A stretch of DNA of 64,000 nucleotides, from contig NZ_CP109965.1 of NCBI RefSeq assembly GCF_026725475.1, forward strand, positions 2,790,001-2,854,000, in the 5' to 3' direction. The notes below the pieces were generated by a model. The model worked only from the letters and a program-made list of their open reading frames with translations. It made no database searches and was not told the origin of the DNA. The DNA comes from Catenovulum adriaticum (GTDB taxonomy: Bacteria; Pseudomonadota; Gammaproteobacteria; Enterobacterales; Alteromonadaceae). Made by a program: the position numbers and the translations under genes. How positions within the stretch are numbered: position 1 is the first letter of the stretch; each line of letters opens with the position of its first letter. This document shows, one piece after another, positions 28,236 to 36,724 of the stretch.

Positions 28236-30379
28236 ACGGTCGCAGACTCCAAAGATCCTGTCTGGTTAGCAAAGACAGTATTACTTTTATTTAGTCCTGC
28301 AAGCTTTACAATACCAGCGATGTCTAAAATTAAAGAAACAGTACCATCGCCTAAAATAGTTGCCCCTGAAATGCCATCTACCTTAAAATAATTTGCTTCT
28401 AAACTTTTAATCACCACTTGTTGTTGAGACAAAAGTTCATCTACAAACAAGCCTACTTTTTCATTGTCGTTCTCTACTACGACAAGCAAGCCATCTTCTA
28501 AGTTATCACTGCTGCCTTGATGTGAAAATACATCACTTAACCGTATAATTGGAATATATTCATCTCTGAGTTTTAAAACGTCTAACTCGCCGCCTACACG
28601 GCTAATAGCATTTGTTTTTACCTGCAAAGATTCAATAATATTGATGAGCGGAATAATATAAATATGCGAGCCAACGCTGAGCAATTGGCCGTCGAGTATA
28701 GCTAATGTTAGAGGTAGGCGAATAATAACCGTTGAACCTTCGGCAGGTTTTGATGCTAGTTCGACAGAGCCATTTAGCGCTTGAATGTTTCGCCTTACCA
28801 CATCCATACCGACGCCTCGCCCTGATAAGTCAGATACTTGCTCTGCCGTTGAAAAGCCAGGTTCAAAAATAAGCAAATTAATTTGATCATCTGTTAGATC
28901 ATCCGTTTCGGCAATTAAACCATTTGAAATTGCTTTTTCTCTAATTCGTTTTGTATTTAAACCTCGACCATCATCGACAATTTCAATAACGATATTGCCA
29001 CCTTGGTGATATGCATTTAGTGTAATTTGACCCGTTTCATTTTTGCCTGCAGCTAAACGTTCAGCCGGTGATTCCAACCCATGGTCCATCGCATTTCGAA
29101 CTAAATGCACTAAAGGATCAGAAATTTTCTCCATTAATGTTTTATCTAGTTCAGTTTGTTCACCTGTTAATTTCAGCTCAATTTTTTTATCCAGCTTTTT
29201 ACTGGTATCTCTTACTAAACGAGGAAAACGACTGAATATAGAGCCAATTGGTAACATTCGTATTCGCATAACACTTTCTTGTAAATCTCTTGTATTATGC
29301 GCTAACTGAGCTAAACCAGCCTGCAAACTCAATAACTTATTATTATCCAACTCACCTTCAGAAAGTTGAGTTAACATTGCTTGAGTTATGACTAATTCAC
29401 CAACCATATTAATTAAGGAATCGACTTTCTCGATACCTACTCTAATAGAGCCTGATTCTGTTTGTTTTGCTGATTTTTTCTGGTTTGAGGTAGGTGCTTT
29501 AATCTCATGCTGAATATTTATTTCGGCATCGCTGGCTACGGGTTCAAAATTATTGAGTTGTTGTGCTGATGCGTTACTAGCCCGCATTGAACTTTCAATC
29601 GCGCTTTTAGAAACGGGGATTTCTTGACCAGAAAAGCTGTTATCGTTTTCCACATTCGTTGATTGGCTTAACCCATGAATGTTGATTTCACATTCGTCTT
29701 CAATCCACTCAAAAATTTCAGATATTTGTGCTTTTGAGCAATCACTGACTAAAGTTAACGTCCATTTAAAATAACAGTCTTCTGGCTCAATGTCGGTTAA
29801 CGCAGGCACATCTGAAATATCGATATTGACCGTTAATTCACCAAGTTCAGCTAACTCTTGCAATAAATACAAAGGCTCGTTGCCAGTTTTTAAAATATCT
29901 AATCCAGGTTTAAAGGAAATAACCCACCCTATAGATAAATTACCGCCTAAGTTAGGTTCACTCGGTGTTGCATCTATAATTTGAGAAGCGTCTGCAGCCA
30001 GAATCAAATTAAATTCTGCTTTTAATAATTGTGCTTGTTCGGTATCAGGCTCTTCTTCTGCTCTTAATGCACTTAAGATGTCACGCAAGCAGTCTACCGA
30101 TTGTAGTAGTAAATCAATATATTGTTGTGTGAGTTGTCGTTGACCATCTCGAATTTGATCTAATAAGGTTTCAACCACATGAGTAAAATCAGCCACAGAG
30201 TTAAAGCCAAAAGTGCCGCTTCCACCCTTGATAGAATGCGCCGCTCTAAAAATTGTGTTGATGGTTTCGTTATCAGGCTCACCCGGCTGCAGTTCTAGCA
30301 GCTCCGACTCCATAATATCTAACCCTTCGAAGCTTTCTTCAAAGAAAACTTCAAAAAACTGACTGAGATCTATACTCAT
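28232..30379 (-). CDS. cheA: CheA sensor histidine kinase
   Basis: A 715-residue kinase. The P1 Hpt domain has the phospho-accepting His48 in AAHSIKGGSGTFGF. A long variable stretch (about 125-300) follows, containing a P2-like region. P3 starts around IRVGIEKVDSLINMVGELVI, P4 has the N box HLVRNAMDHGLESP, G1 DDGRGLN and G2 GRGVGMDVV, and P5 (about 560-700) has the CheW-like fold (IIPLINIIESL, RDEYIPIIRL). It should phosphorylate the adjacent CheY. The cluster contains no CheR or CheB in this window. Confidence 0.95.
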   Translation of the reverse strand: MSIDLSQFFEVFFEESFEGLDIMESELLELQPGEPDNETINTIFRAAHSIKGGSGTFGFNSVADFTHVVETLLDQIRDGQRQLTQQYIDLLLQSVDCLRDILSALRAEEEPDTEQAQLLKAEFNLILAADASQIIDATPSEPNLGGNLSIGWVISFKPGLDILKTGNEPLYLLQELAELGELTVNIDISDVPALTDIEPEDCYFKWTLTLVSDCSKAQISEIFEWIEDECEINIHGLSQSTNVENDNSFSGQEIPVSKSAIESSMRASNASAQQLNNFEPVASDAEINIQHEIKAPTSNQKKSAKQTESGSIRVGIEKVDSLINMVGELVITQAMLTQLSEGELDNNKLLSLQAGLAQLAHNTRDLQESVMRIRMLPIGSIFSRFPRLVRDTSKKLDKKIELKLTGEQTELDKTLMEKISDPLVHLVRNAMDHGLESPAERLAAGKNETGQITLNAYHQGGNIVIEIVDDGRGLNTKRIREKAISNGLIAETDDLTDDQINLLIFEPGFSTAEQVSDLSGRGVGMDVVRRNIQALNGSVELASKPAEGSTVIIRLPLTLAILDGQLLSVGSHIYIIPLINIIESLQVKTNAISRVGGELDVLKLRDEYIPIIRLSDVFSHQGSSDNLEDGLLVVVENDNEKVGLFVDELLSQQQVVIKSLEANYFKVDGISGATILGDGTVSLILDIAGIVKLAGLNKSNTVFANQTGSLESATV

Positions 30380-30383
30380 TCGG

Positions 30384-30746
30384 CTATCTCAAAACTTTAC
30401 CAATAGTTGCCAATAATTGATCTGGATTAAAAGGTTTTACAATCCAACCTGTAGCGCCAGCAGCTTTGCCCGCGGATTTTTTATCTAATCCAGATTCTGT
30501 AGTTAACATTAACATGGGTACAAATTTATAATTGGGTAAGCTTCGCAAATGAGATATTAGCGTAATTCCGTCCATGTTTGGCATGTTGACATCCGATATT
30601 ACTAGATCAAACTCAGCTTGTTTGGCAATTTCTAAAGCTTCAACCCCATCTTTAGCTTCAGTCACATCAAAACCTGCTTTTTTTAATGTAAAGCTAACCA
30701 TCTGTCGCATAGAGGCTGAATCGTCCACGGCTAAAATTCTTTTCAT
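30384..30746 (-). CDS. cheY: CheY-like single-domain response regulator
   Basis: A 120-residue receiver domain. Acidic pair DD at 8-9 (LAVDDSASMRQMV), phospho-acceptor Asp52 (VISDVNMPNMDG), T82/T83 (MLTTES) and Lys104 (WIVKPFNPDQL) are all in place. The W at 101 and the ASMRQMV helix resemble CheY of second or third chemosensory systems more than the flagellar E. coli CheY. Gap to cheA is 4 bp. Whether it acts on flagellar motors or another output is not visible here. Confidence 0.93.
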   Translation of the reverse strand: MKRILAVDDSASMRQMVSFTLKKAGFDVTEAKDGVEALEIAKQAEFDLVISDVNMPNMDGITLISHLRSLPNYKFVPMLMLTTESGLDKKSAGKAAGATGWIVKPFNPDQLLATIGKVLR

Positions 30747-30772
30747 ATTTACTTCCTATCTTGATTTGGTGT

Positions 30773-31054
30773 TTATGAATTAATCTCTAAATATTGATTA
30801 ACGCCGGAGGCAATAACTGCGCGATTAAAATCATCGCTAGTAGCTGTCCAAGTAAGCTGGAGCTGATTCTCGGATAACGATTTCTTTAACGAAACTAAGA
30901 GTTGTAGTACAGAAGTGTCGATGCGTTCGACTAAGCTTGCATCAATTTCAATCGCTTGTCCTAAAACCATAAGCTCACGAAAATCACTTAATATTTGCTC
31001 GGCTTGCGTAATATTTGCAACTGGCATCAATTGGTAACAAGAGGTTTCTATCAT
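30773..31054 (-). CDS. STAS-domain protein, first gene of the chemosensory cluster
   Basis: A 93-residue STAS domain (anti-anti-sigma fold): LSDFRELMVLGQAIEIDASLVERIDTSVLQLLVSLKK contains the D-x-S/T core with S or T (DTSVLQ) as the usual phosphorylation position. Small STAS proteins occur at the head of cheY-cheA-cheW clusters in several gammaproteobacteria. It leads this operon, 26 bp before cheY, with its own promoter expected in 31055-31200. A partner kinase/phosphatase of the SpoIIAB/RsbW type is not in the window. Confidence 0.85.
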   Translation of the reverse strand: MIETSCYQLMPVANITQAEQILSDFRELMVLGQAIEIDASLVERIDTSVLQLLVSLKKSLSENQLQLTWTATSDDFNRAVIASGVNQYLEINS

Positions 31055-31200
31055 ATCCGTTTTAACCTTTTATTATTCCAGACATTCAAATTTACGAGTC
31101 AATTAAATGTTGTAAGCTGTATTTATAATAGAGCTTAGTTAAAAAAAATCCACTTTATAATCAGTCTTATATAAAAATAATTTAATTAATATCTTTTGCA

Positions 31201-31824
31201 TTAACGCTCAGATAAGTAAGCAATAACATCGATTAAAGTTTGGTAGTTAACTTTTGCTGGCGTCGTACTAAAGTCAGGTTTAATCCGCGCAACTAACTCC
31301 CCTTTTGGATTAACAACAACTAGCGCCGCAGAGTGGTTAACTAAGTAATCTTCACCTTCACCTGTTAACGAATAAATTAAACCTAACTCTCTGGTAAAAG
31401 GTAGCAAGTGCTGATGAGGTCCAGTTGCCGCTATAAAGTCAGCATTAAAAAAACGAATATATTGTGAGAGTTGCTGCTTTGTATCTCGTTTAGGATCCGC
31501 TGAAATAAAGACCACTTGAGCATTATTGACTTGTTTTGTGAGCTGCGGATAAATGTGTGCTAAATCAGTTAACGTGGTTGGGCAAATATCCGGACAATAG
31601 GTATAACCTAAAAAAACAATACTCCAATGATTTTTTAATCCACTTAAATTCAAACCATCACGGTTAGAAGTGCTTAGTTCAAATTCGCTGATTTTTCGGC
31701 TTGGCTGAAAAATTTGCACATTGTCAAATTGCCTTAACTCATTAGTTGATTTTTGGTCACTACAAGCTGTAATTGCAGCTAATATAAAAACCCATTGGAT
31801 AAAATTGATTAAAATAAATTTCAT
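31201..31824 (-). CDS. SCO1/SenC copper chaperone for cytochrome c oxidase
   Basis: A 207-residue lipoprotein: hydrophobic N-terminus ending in the lipobox LAAITAC with Cys21. The thioredoxin-like body has the copper ligands in YTYCPDICPTTL (Cys77, Cys81) and the later histidine in YLVNHSAALVVV, with ISADPKRDT in between. SCO proteins deliver copper to, or reduce cysteines of, the CuA centre in subunit II. Its ATG overlaps the end of cyoE (ATGA). It is the last gene of the oxidase cluster. Confidence 0.93.
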   Translation of the reverse strand: MKFILINFIQWVFILAAITACSDQKSTNELRQFDNVQIFQPSRKISEFELSTSNRDGLNLSGLKNHWSIVFLGYTYCPDICPTTLTDLAHIYPQLTKQVNNAQVVFISADPKRDTKQQLSQYIRFFNADFIAATGPHQHLLPFTRELGLIYSLTGEGEDYLVNHSAALVVVNPKGELVARIKPDFSTTPAKVNYQTLIDVIAYLSER

Positions 31825-32720
31825 GAAAAATTATGATCCACTAACATTACAATAAACATTAGCATTAAATGCCAAATTGAAAACTTGAACGTTTTAAACG
31901 CAAGCCCTGATTTATCGAACCATTTTAGCCGAATAGCATAGTTAATAAACTGCAAATTTAATAACAAGCTAATAGTTGCGTAAAACCCACCAAATAAACC
32001 CGATAAATAAGGTAAAATTGAGACGACCGTTAAGATCACACAATACAGTAAAATCATAGTTTTAGTGAACTCTACCCCATGAGTAATTGGCAACATAGGG
32101 ACTTTAGCTTTAGCGTAATCATGTTTCCGATGAATAGCCAGCGCCCAAAAATGTGGTGGAGTCCAGCTAAAAATAATAAGGACTAATAAAAGTGCATTGG
32201 GATCAATTGAGTTAGTAACCGCTGTCCAGCCCAGTAATGGCGGCATAGCGCCAGCAAGCCCACCAATGACAATATTTTGAGGCGTTGCTCGCTTTAGGTA
32301 TAAGGTATAAACCACGGCATAACCAAGTAAAGAAGCAAAGGTTAGCCAAGCAGTTAATTGATTTACAGCAAACCAAAGTAACGCAAACCCTAAAATGCCA
32401 ATTCCTCCGGCAAAAATTAAAGCTTGGCGTTGAGACAAACGTCCTTTAACCACTGGGCGATGATACGTTCTAGCCATTTTTGCATCAATTTGAAAATCAA
32501 CAACATGATTAATCGCCGCGGCAGCGCCTGCTAACAGGCCTATTCCAATAATGGTGGTTAATAATAGTTCAATATTCGGAAGTTGATTATTTGGCACATA
32601 CATTCCAACCAGTGCAGTTAACAAGATTAACGCTACAACTTTAGGTTTCGTTAATTCAAAGTAATCTCGCCACAGCGCTATATTTATTTTTTTTGCTGAT
32701 ATTGTTAGTACTCGATTCAT
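31821..32720 (-). CDS. cyoE: Protoheme IX farnesyltransferase (heme O synthase)
   Basis: A 299-residue UbiA-family membrane enzyme with about nine hydrophobic segments that attaches a farnesyl group to protoheme. The two aspartate motifs are visible: NHVVDFQIDAKMARTYHRP and the later HRKHDYAKAKVPMLP; LLGWTAVT and FSWTPPHFWALA also fit. I start at ATG 32720 because AGAGG lies 9 bp before it; the ATG at 32729 sits directly against that site. It works with the neighbouring ctaA to make heme A. Confidence 0.95.
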   Translation of the reverse strand: MNRVLTISAKKINIALWRDYFELTKPKVVALILLTALVGMYVPNNQLPNIELLLTTIIGIGLLAGAAAAINHVVDFQIDAKMARTYHRPVVKGRLSQRQALIFAGGIGILGFALLWFAVNQLTAWLTFASLLGYAVVYTLYLKRATPQNIVIGGLAGAMPPLLGWTAVTNSIDPNALLLVLIIFSWTPPHFWALAIHRKHDYAKAKVPMLPITHGVEFTKTMILLYCVILTVVSILPYLSGLFGGFYATISLLLNLQFINYAIRLKWFDKSGLAFKTFKFSIWHLMLMFIVMLVDHNFS

Positions 32721-32750
32721 ATCAATCATCCTCTTGGTATTAAATTGCGA

Positions 32751-33746
32751 TTATCGTGCACGACTCTGCACTGGAGCGACTGAATAATAATAAAGTGTTA
32801 AAACAAACGCGGTTAATAACAACAATGCCACTGCATTATGTAACACTGCAACCATTAACGGTAAAGATAAAACAACGTTAGCAATGCCTAACCCAACTTG
32901 AGTAGCTAACAGCACTATTAATGAGGCGCTTGCTATATTCAACCTAGCGAAACCAGAAACTCTTTTTTGGCTTTGGAAAAAACAAAAAACCGCCCAACCC
33001 AATAAAGTAAATAGCGTAATAACGGCCCATATTCTGTGTGCGATGTGAATCGTCATCCGAGCAGAATAATCTAACACCCCATATTGATATGTGTCAGCTT
33101 CGGGACTTATTAAATGAAATGCATTTAAGTCTAAACGTTGCTGCCAGCCATCTTCACAAATAGGTAACTCTGTGCAGGCCAAAGCCGCGTAGTTAGTAGA
33201 TGTCCACCCACCTAGTATAATTTGAATTAATAAAACTATAAAACAAAGCCAGGCTAGTTTAGGTAACTTGGTTTTCGTGACGGCTGTGTAAGCTAATGCC
33301 CGCTCTAAAAGAACTAACAAAACAAAAATAGAAAAACCACCAATTAAATGTGCCAAAACCACAGCGGGTAATAAAACCAGCGTCACAGTCCACATGCCTA
33401 AAGCGGCTTGAAAGCAAACCAAAAAAAACAAGCTAATGCTAAAAACTCTCACTTTTTGAGCGTGAGGCTTATAAATTGAAAGCACGGCAATGGCTAATAT
33501 AATGAGCCCTAACGTTCCGGCAAAATACCGATGAATCATTTCATTCCAAGCTTTTTGCGGCTCGATAATTTGTTGTGGAAATTTAGCTTGCGCACTATTT
33601 ACCTGCTCAGCTTTTGGCACGGTTAAATGCCCATAACACCCTGGCCAATCAGGACACCCTAGGCCTGCATCGGTTAAACGGGTAAAAGCACCCAATACAA
33701 CCACAACAAATGCCAAAATAATCGCAATTCGCACTAATATTTTCAT
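32751..33746 (-). CDS. ctaA: Heme A synthase (COX15/CtaA)
   Basis: A 331-residue inner-membrane protein with about eight helices. The N-terminus has GAFTRLTDAGLGCPDWPGCYGHL, the family signature, then WNEMIHRYFAGTLGL with a heme-ligand histidine, and AHRIWAVITLFT and LHNAVALLLL with others. It oxidises heme O to heme A for the aa3 oxidase. The ATG overlaps the stop of the preceding gene (TAATGA). The paired cysteines expected in the periplasmic loop appear as ALACTELPICEDGW. Confidence 0.95.
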   Translation of the reverse strand: MKILVRIAIILAFVVVVLGAFTRLTDAGLGCPDWPGCYGHLTVPKAEQVNSAQAKFPQQIIEPQKAWNEMIHRYFAGTLGLIILAIAVLSIYKPHAQKVRVFSISLFFLVCFQAALGMWTVTLVLLPAVVLAHLIGGFSIFVLLVLLERALAYTAVTKTKLPKLAWLCFIVLLIQIILGGWTSTNYAALACTELPICEDGWQQRLDLNAFHLISPEADTYQYGVLDYSARMTIHIAHRIWAVITLFTLLGWAVFCFFQSQKRVSGFARLNIASASLIVLLATQVGLGIANVVLSLPLMVAVLHNAVALLLLTAFVLTLYYYSVAPVQSRAR

Positions 33747-34306
33747 TACCCTACCCTAGATAACTTAAGTAATTTTCGTAAATCAGCTAATAAGTGTTTG
33801 GCGGCAATTAAATTCTCTTCACGCTTTAAACTAATTGGATAACGTAAAATAATTTGTCCTAGAGGATCAGCTATATAAACATAGTTTTTGGAAAGCTTTG
33901 CTGGCGGATTGATAATACCGGCAAATTTATGATTGGGATCGGCCTGATCTAGTAAAATAAGTTGCTGGTTTGTGGCAATGTAACGACTGGGTAATACTCT
34001 TTGGGTTTCACGACCTAATGCAATATCGGCTTGTTTGACTAAGTAAGTTGATTCTTGACAAAGTTTTTGGCAATCAAGTTCAGATGGCACTATCATTAAC
34101 CATTTTCCACTCGCGCCGGCATTTAATTGCGTAATGTCCATTTGCATAGCAGGTGTGATCAGCTCTCCTTGATTAGTCGCTGATAAATTAAACCATTCCC
34201 CTTTTAACGCAATATAAGCTGCAATAACAGGGATGAAAAAGACGAAAAAAATAATACTTAAATTAAACCTAGCAGATCGCTTTTTTAGTTGATTGGTTTC
34301 TTCCAT
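33746..34306 (-). CDS. Membrane-anchored thioredoxin-like protein of the oxidase cluster
   Basis: A 186-residue protein with one N-terminal membrane helix (about residues 15-33) and a periplasmic domain. It has CxxxC (DCQKLCQ, Cys79 and Cys83), the same spacing as the copper site of SCO1, in a position after a predicted strand (GKWLMIVPSELDC). A late YIADPLGQIILRYP stretch fits the C-terminal part of a thioredoxin fold. Proteins of this type occur between SURF1 and ctaA in many gammaproteobacterial cox clusters and are usually annotated hypothetical. I use ATG 34306 (AAAGG upstream); it overlaps SURF1 by 22 bp. A role in CuA or thiol chemistry is inference. Confidence 0.75.
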   Translation of the reverse strand: MEETNQLKKRSARFNLSIIFFVFFIPVIAAYIALKGEWFNLSATNQGELITPAMQMDITQLNAGASGKWLMIVPSELDCQKLCQESTYLVKQADIALGRETQRVLPSRYIATNQQLILLDQADPNHKFAGIINPPAKLSKNYVYIADPLGQIILRYPISLKREENLIAAKHLLADLRKLLKLSRVG

Positions 34307-35049
34307 TTTACTGCCTTTATAATAATTATAATACATAATGCCAGCGCCAAACCAAACCATTGCACAGCATAACCATAATGTTTTTGTGCTGGCATAACAA
34401 TAGGTTGCCAGTTAGGTTGGAATGCCATCAATGATTTTTTATCGACTACTGCAAGTATAGGCAATAAATCGATTTTTGCATGTTTTGAAATCTGTTCTAG
34501 GTTAACCTGTTGAATAAATTTATAGCCTAAACGCTGATGAATTTCTTCAGACATAAATAAGTTATGGTTTGGTTTTGTAATGCGGGCATTGAGTTCAGTA
34601 ACGTTTAAAGGTAAGTCTTGTGTAGAAAAAGCTGGTATTCGATTTTTATCAACGGGTAACCAACCTAAATTAACCAATACATACTCTGCTTTCTCTGAGG
34701 ATAGCGTTGAATTGTGATCTAATTTTATCGCCACAATACACTCGACCCCCAGTTGGTGATTCATTATTTTATTTTCAACAAACCAAATATTATCTAAATT
34801 AACAGAGCCGCTTATAAGAATAGGTTTGTCTAAATATGATTCTTCAGCCTGCTCCTTTAAATACTCAGCAGTCAATTGACTAGCTTGTACTTGAGCTGCT
34901 TGATCTAACTGAACTTGGCGAGTATTTTTATATTCAGCACGCTGCAATTGCCATTGCCCTAATGCTAATAACAAACACAAACTAGATAAAAAAAGTAAAA
35001 ACGGCCAAATTTTTACATTTAACTGAAAACGACCTAGAGTTAATAACAC
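34285..35049 (-). CDS. SURF1-family cytochrome oxidase assembly protein
   Basis: A 254-residue protein with membrane helices at both ends (about 14-33 and 224-245) and a large periplasmic loop, the SURF1 layout. LGQWQLQRAEYK, FVENKIMNHQLG, VLVNLGWLP and the closing HYGYAVQWFGLALAL match the family. SURF1 helps insert heme A into subunit I. The start is GTG at 35049 with GGAAG 5 bp upstream. The DUF2909 gene starts 21 bp away on the other strand, so the two leaders overlap. Confidence 0.9.
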   Translation of the reverse strand: MLLTLGRFQLNVKIWPFLLFLSSLCLLLALGQWQLQRAEYKNTRQVQLDQAAQVQASQLTAEYLKEQAEESYLDKPILISGSVNLDNIWFVENKIMNHQLGVECIVAIKLDHNSTLSSEKAEYVLVNLGWLPVDKNRIPAFSTQDLPLNVTELNARITKPNHNLFMSEEIHQRLGYKFIQQVNLEQISKHAKIDLLPILAVVDKKSLMAFQPNWQPIVMPAQKHYGYAVQWFGLALALCIIIIIKAVKWKKPIN

Positions 35050-35070
35050 ATCACTTCCATTGAGGTATGC

Positions 35071-35274
35071 ATGATAAAAATCATTATTGTAGTACTGCTC
35101 ATATTTGTTATTTTTAATTTATTTAAAGCTTTATTGGCAATGAATAAAAATGATCAAACTCATCAAATGAGCAAAAGATTAGGTTTAAGGCTGATGTATT
35201 CTGTGGCCATTATTGCGTTTATTTTAGTAGCCGTGCAATTAGGATGGATTACCCCTAATCACCGACCTTATTGA
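35071..35274 (+). CDS. DUF2909 twin-transmembrane small protein
   Basis: A 67-residue protein with two helices (about 3-23 and 43-60) around a basic loop (KNDQTHQMSKRLGLRLM). The NLFKALLAM...MSKRLGLRLMYSVAIIAFI pattern is that of DUF2909, a small protein commonly embedded in cytochrome c oxidase clusters. It is the only plus-strand gene in the cluster, between SURF1 (divergent, 21 bp) and subunit III (convergent, 5 bp between stops). An assembly role is suggested by position only. Confidence 0.8.
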   Translation: MIKIIIVVLLIFVIFNLFKALLAMNKNDQTHQMSKRLGLRLMYSVAIIAFILVAVQLGWITPNHRPY

Positions 35275-35279
35275 TTTAG

Positions 35280-36161
35280 TTATATTATGTAGACAAAAAT
35301 AAATAAGCAAAGCCAAACCACATCAACAAAGTGCCAGTACCAGCTGGCCGATTGAAACGCAAAATGGTTCTTAGCGTTAAAATGCCCAGCTAATATTCTA
35401 AAAAATATAACAATTAAAAACAAAGTGCCTAAAGTAACATGCAAACCGTGAAACCCAGTTAGCAAAAAAAACGTATTACCATAAACCCCTGAATCTAAAG
35501 TGAGTCCTAAATCTTGATAGGCATGAATATATTCTTCTACTTGTAAGGTTAAAAAAGCAAACCCGAGTAAAATGGTAAACCCCATCATCCAACTCATTTG
35601 CTGACGTTTACCTTTTTCAAGACCAACATGGGCAAAATGAATCGTAATTGACGAGGTAAGCAATATTAGCGTATTAATTAAAGGAAGGCCCCAATACCCC
35701 ATCGCTTGAGTTGTTTTACCAGAAGGTGTTTCAGTTAACGGCCATATAGCCTCAAACGTTGGCCATAAAATTTGAGCTGTCATTGCATTATTGCCAGCCC
35801 CAGCTAGCCAAGGCACAGAAATCGTCCTAGTATAAAAAAGAGCCCCAAAAAAAGCGGCAAAAAACATGACTTCTGAAAAAATAAACCAACTCATTCCTTG
35901 TCGATAAGAAATGCCCAATTGTGCACTGTGCAAACCAGTTTGTGACTCTTTAATTTGATCGCGAAACCAGCCAAACATCATAATAAACAAAACAATCAAA
36001 CCGGCTAGCAGTACAAGCTGTCCCCAGCCAGCTTCACCTGTTTTGCTTATTTGAGTAACTAAGTTGCCCGACCCCACGGCTACCAAAAAAAAGCCGACAG
36101 CCCCCACAATCGGCCATGGGCTTTGCGCCGGGACATAATACGTCGCATTGTTATCTGACAT
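35280..36161 (-). CDS. Cytochrome c oxidase subunit III
   Basis: A 293-residue integral membrane protein with seven predicted helices. GMSWFIFSEVMFFAAFFGALFY, YTRTISVPWL, LINTLILLTSSITIHFAHVG, FFLLTGFHGLHVTLGTLFLIV and the C-terminal ASWYWHFVDVVWLCLFIFVYI are standard for CoxC. It stabilises subunit I and its proton uptake. It follows ctaG by 11 bp in a transcript that starts with subunit II. Confidence 0.97.
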   Translation of the reverse strand: MSDNNATYYVPAQSPWPIVGAVGFFLVAVGSGNLVTQISKTGEAGWGQLVLLAGLIVLFIMMFGWFRDQIKESQTGLHSAQLGISYRQGMSWFIFSEVMFFAAFFGALFYTRTISVPWLAGAGNNAMTAQILWPTFEAIWPLTETPSGKTTQAMGYWGLPLINTLILLTSSITIHFAHVGLEKGKRQQMSWMMGFTILLGFAFLTLQVEEYIHAYQDLGLTLDSGVYGNTFFLLTGFHGLHVTLGTLFLIVIFFRILAGHFNAKNHFAFQSASWYWHFVDVVWLCLFIFVYII

Positions 36162-36172
36162 GATTAACTCTC

Positions 36173-36715
36173 CTATAAGGCATTAGCCAGTGTTTGCTCG
36201 CTAATGGGATATAGCGTATACGCTAATGTTAATACTTTAATTTCTTCGGGCAGCGCTTTATCGACAAAAAATCTTAGCTTAAACTCAGTGGTTTCATTTG
36301 CCGCTAGTGCTTGTTGATTGAAACAAAAACATTCTGTTTTATTTAAATAAAGACTACCTTGTCCGGGCGAGACCGAAGGTATAGCCCGTACAGAAACAGC
36401 TTCGTTTAATGGGTTGGTGACATGAAATGAAACATTTTTCATTTCACCTGGATGAACTTCAACTGAGGGCGCACGCGCGATAAATTCACTCGGCTGGCCC
36501 GTTTTGTCAAAAGTAACAAATTCAACTCGTATAACTCGACTAGTATCAACCAAAGTTTGCGTATTAATGTCAGCTCTCTGCACGCTTCGGCCATTAATTC
36601 CGGTCAAATCACAAAACACATCGTATAAAGGCACTAAAGCAAACCCAAAGGCAAACATAGCCAATACGAATCCGCAGAGCCGAACGAGCAATTTTTTATT
36701 AGATTGAGTTTGCAT
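36173..36715 (-). CDS. ctaG: Cytochrome c oxidase assembly protein CtaG/Cox11
   Basis: A 180-residue protein with a single N-terminal helix (FVLAMFAFGFALVPLYDVFC) and a periplasmic immunoglobulin-like domain. The copper-binding motif ECFCFNQQ is present (C-x-C), with FHVTNPLNEAV, RAIPSVSPG and FVDKALPEEIKVLTLAYTLYP around it. It delivers copper to CuB of subunit I. Gap to the subunit I gene is 9 bp. Confidence 0.95.
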   Translation of the reverse strand: MQTQSNKKLLVRLCGFVLAMFAFGFALVPLYDVFCDLTGINGRSVQRADINTQTLVDTSRVIRVEFVTFDKTGQPSEFIARAPSVEVHPGEMKNVSFHVTNPLNEAVSVRAIPSVSPGQGSLYLNKTECFCFNQQALAANETTEFKLRFFVDKALPEEIKVLTLAYTLYPISEQTLANAL

Positions 36716-36724
36716 TTCTTTAAC

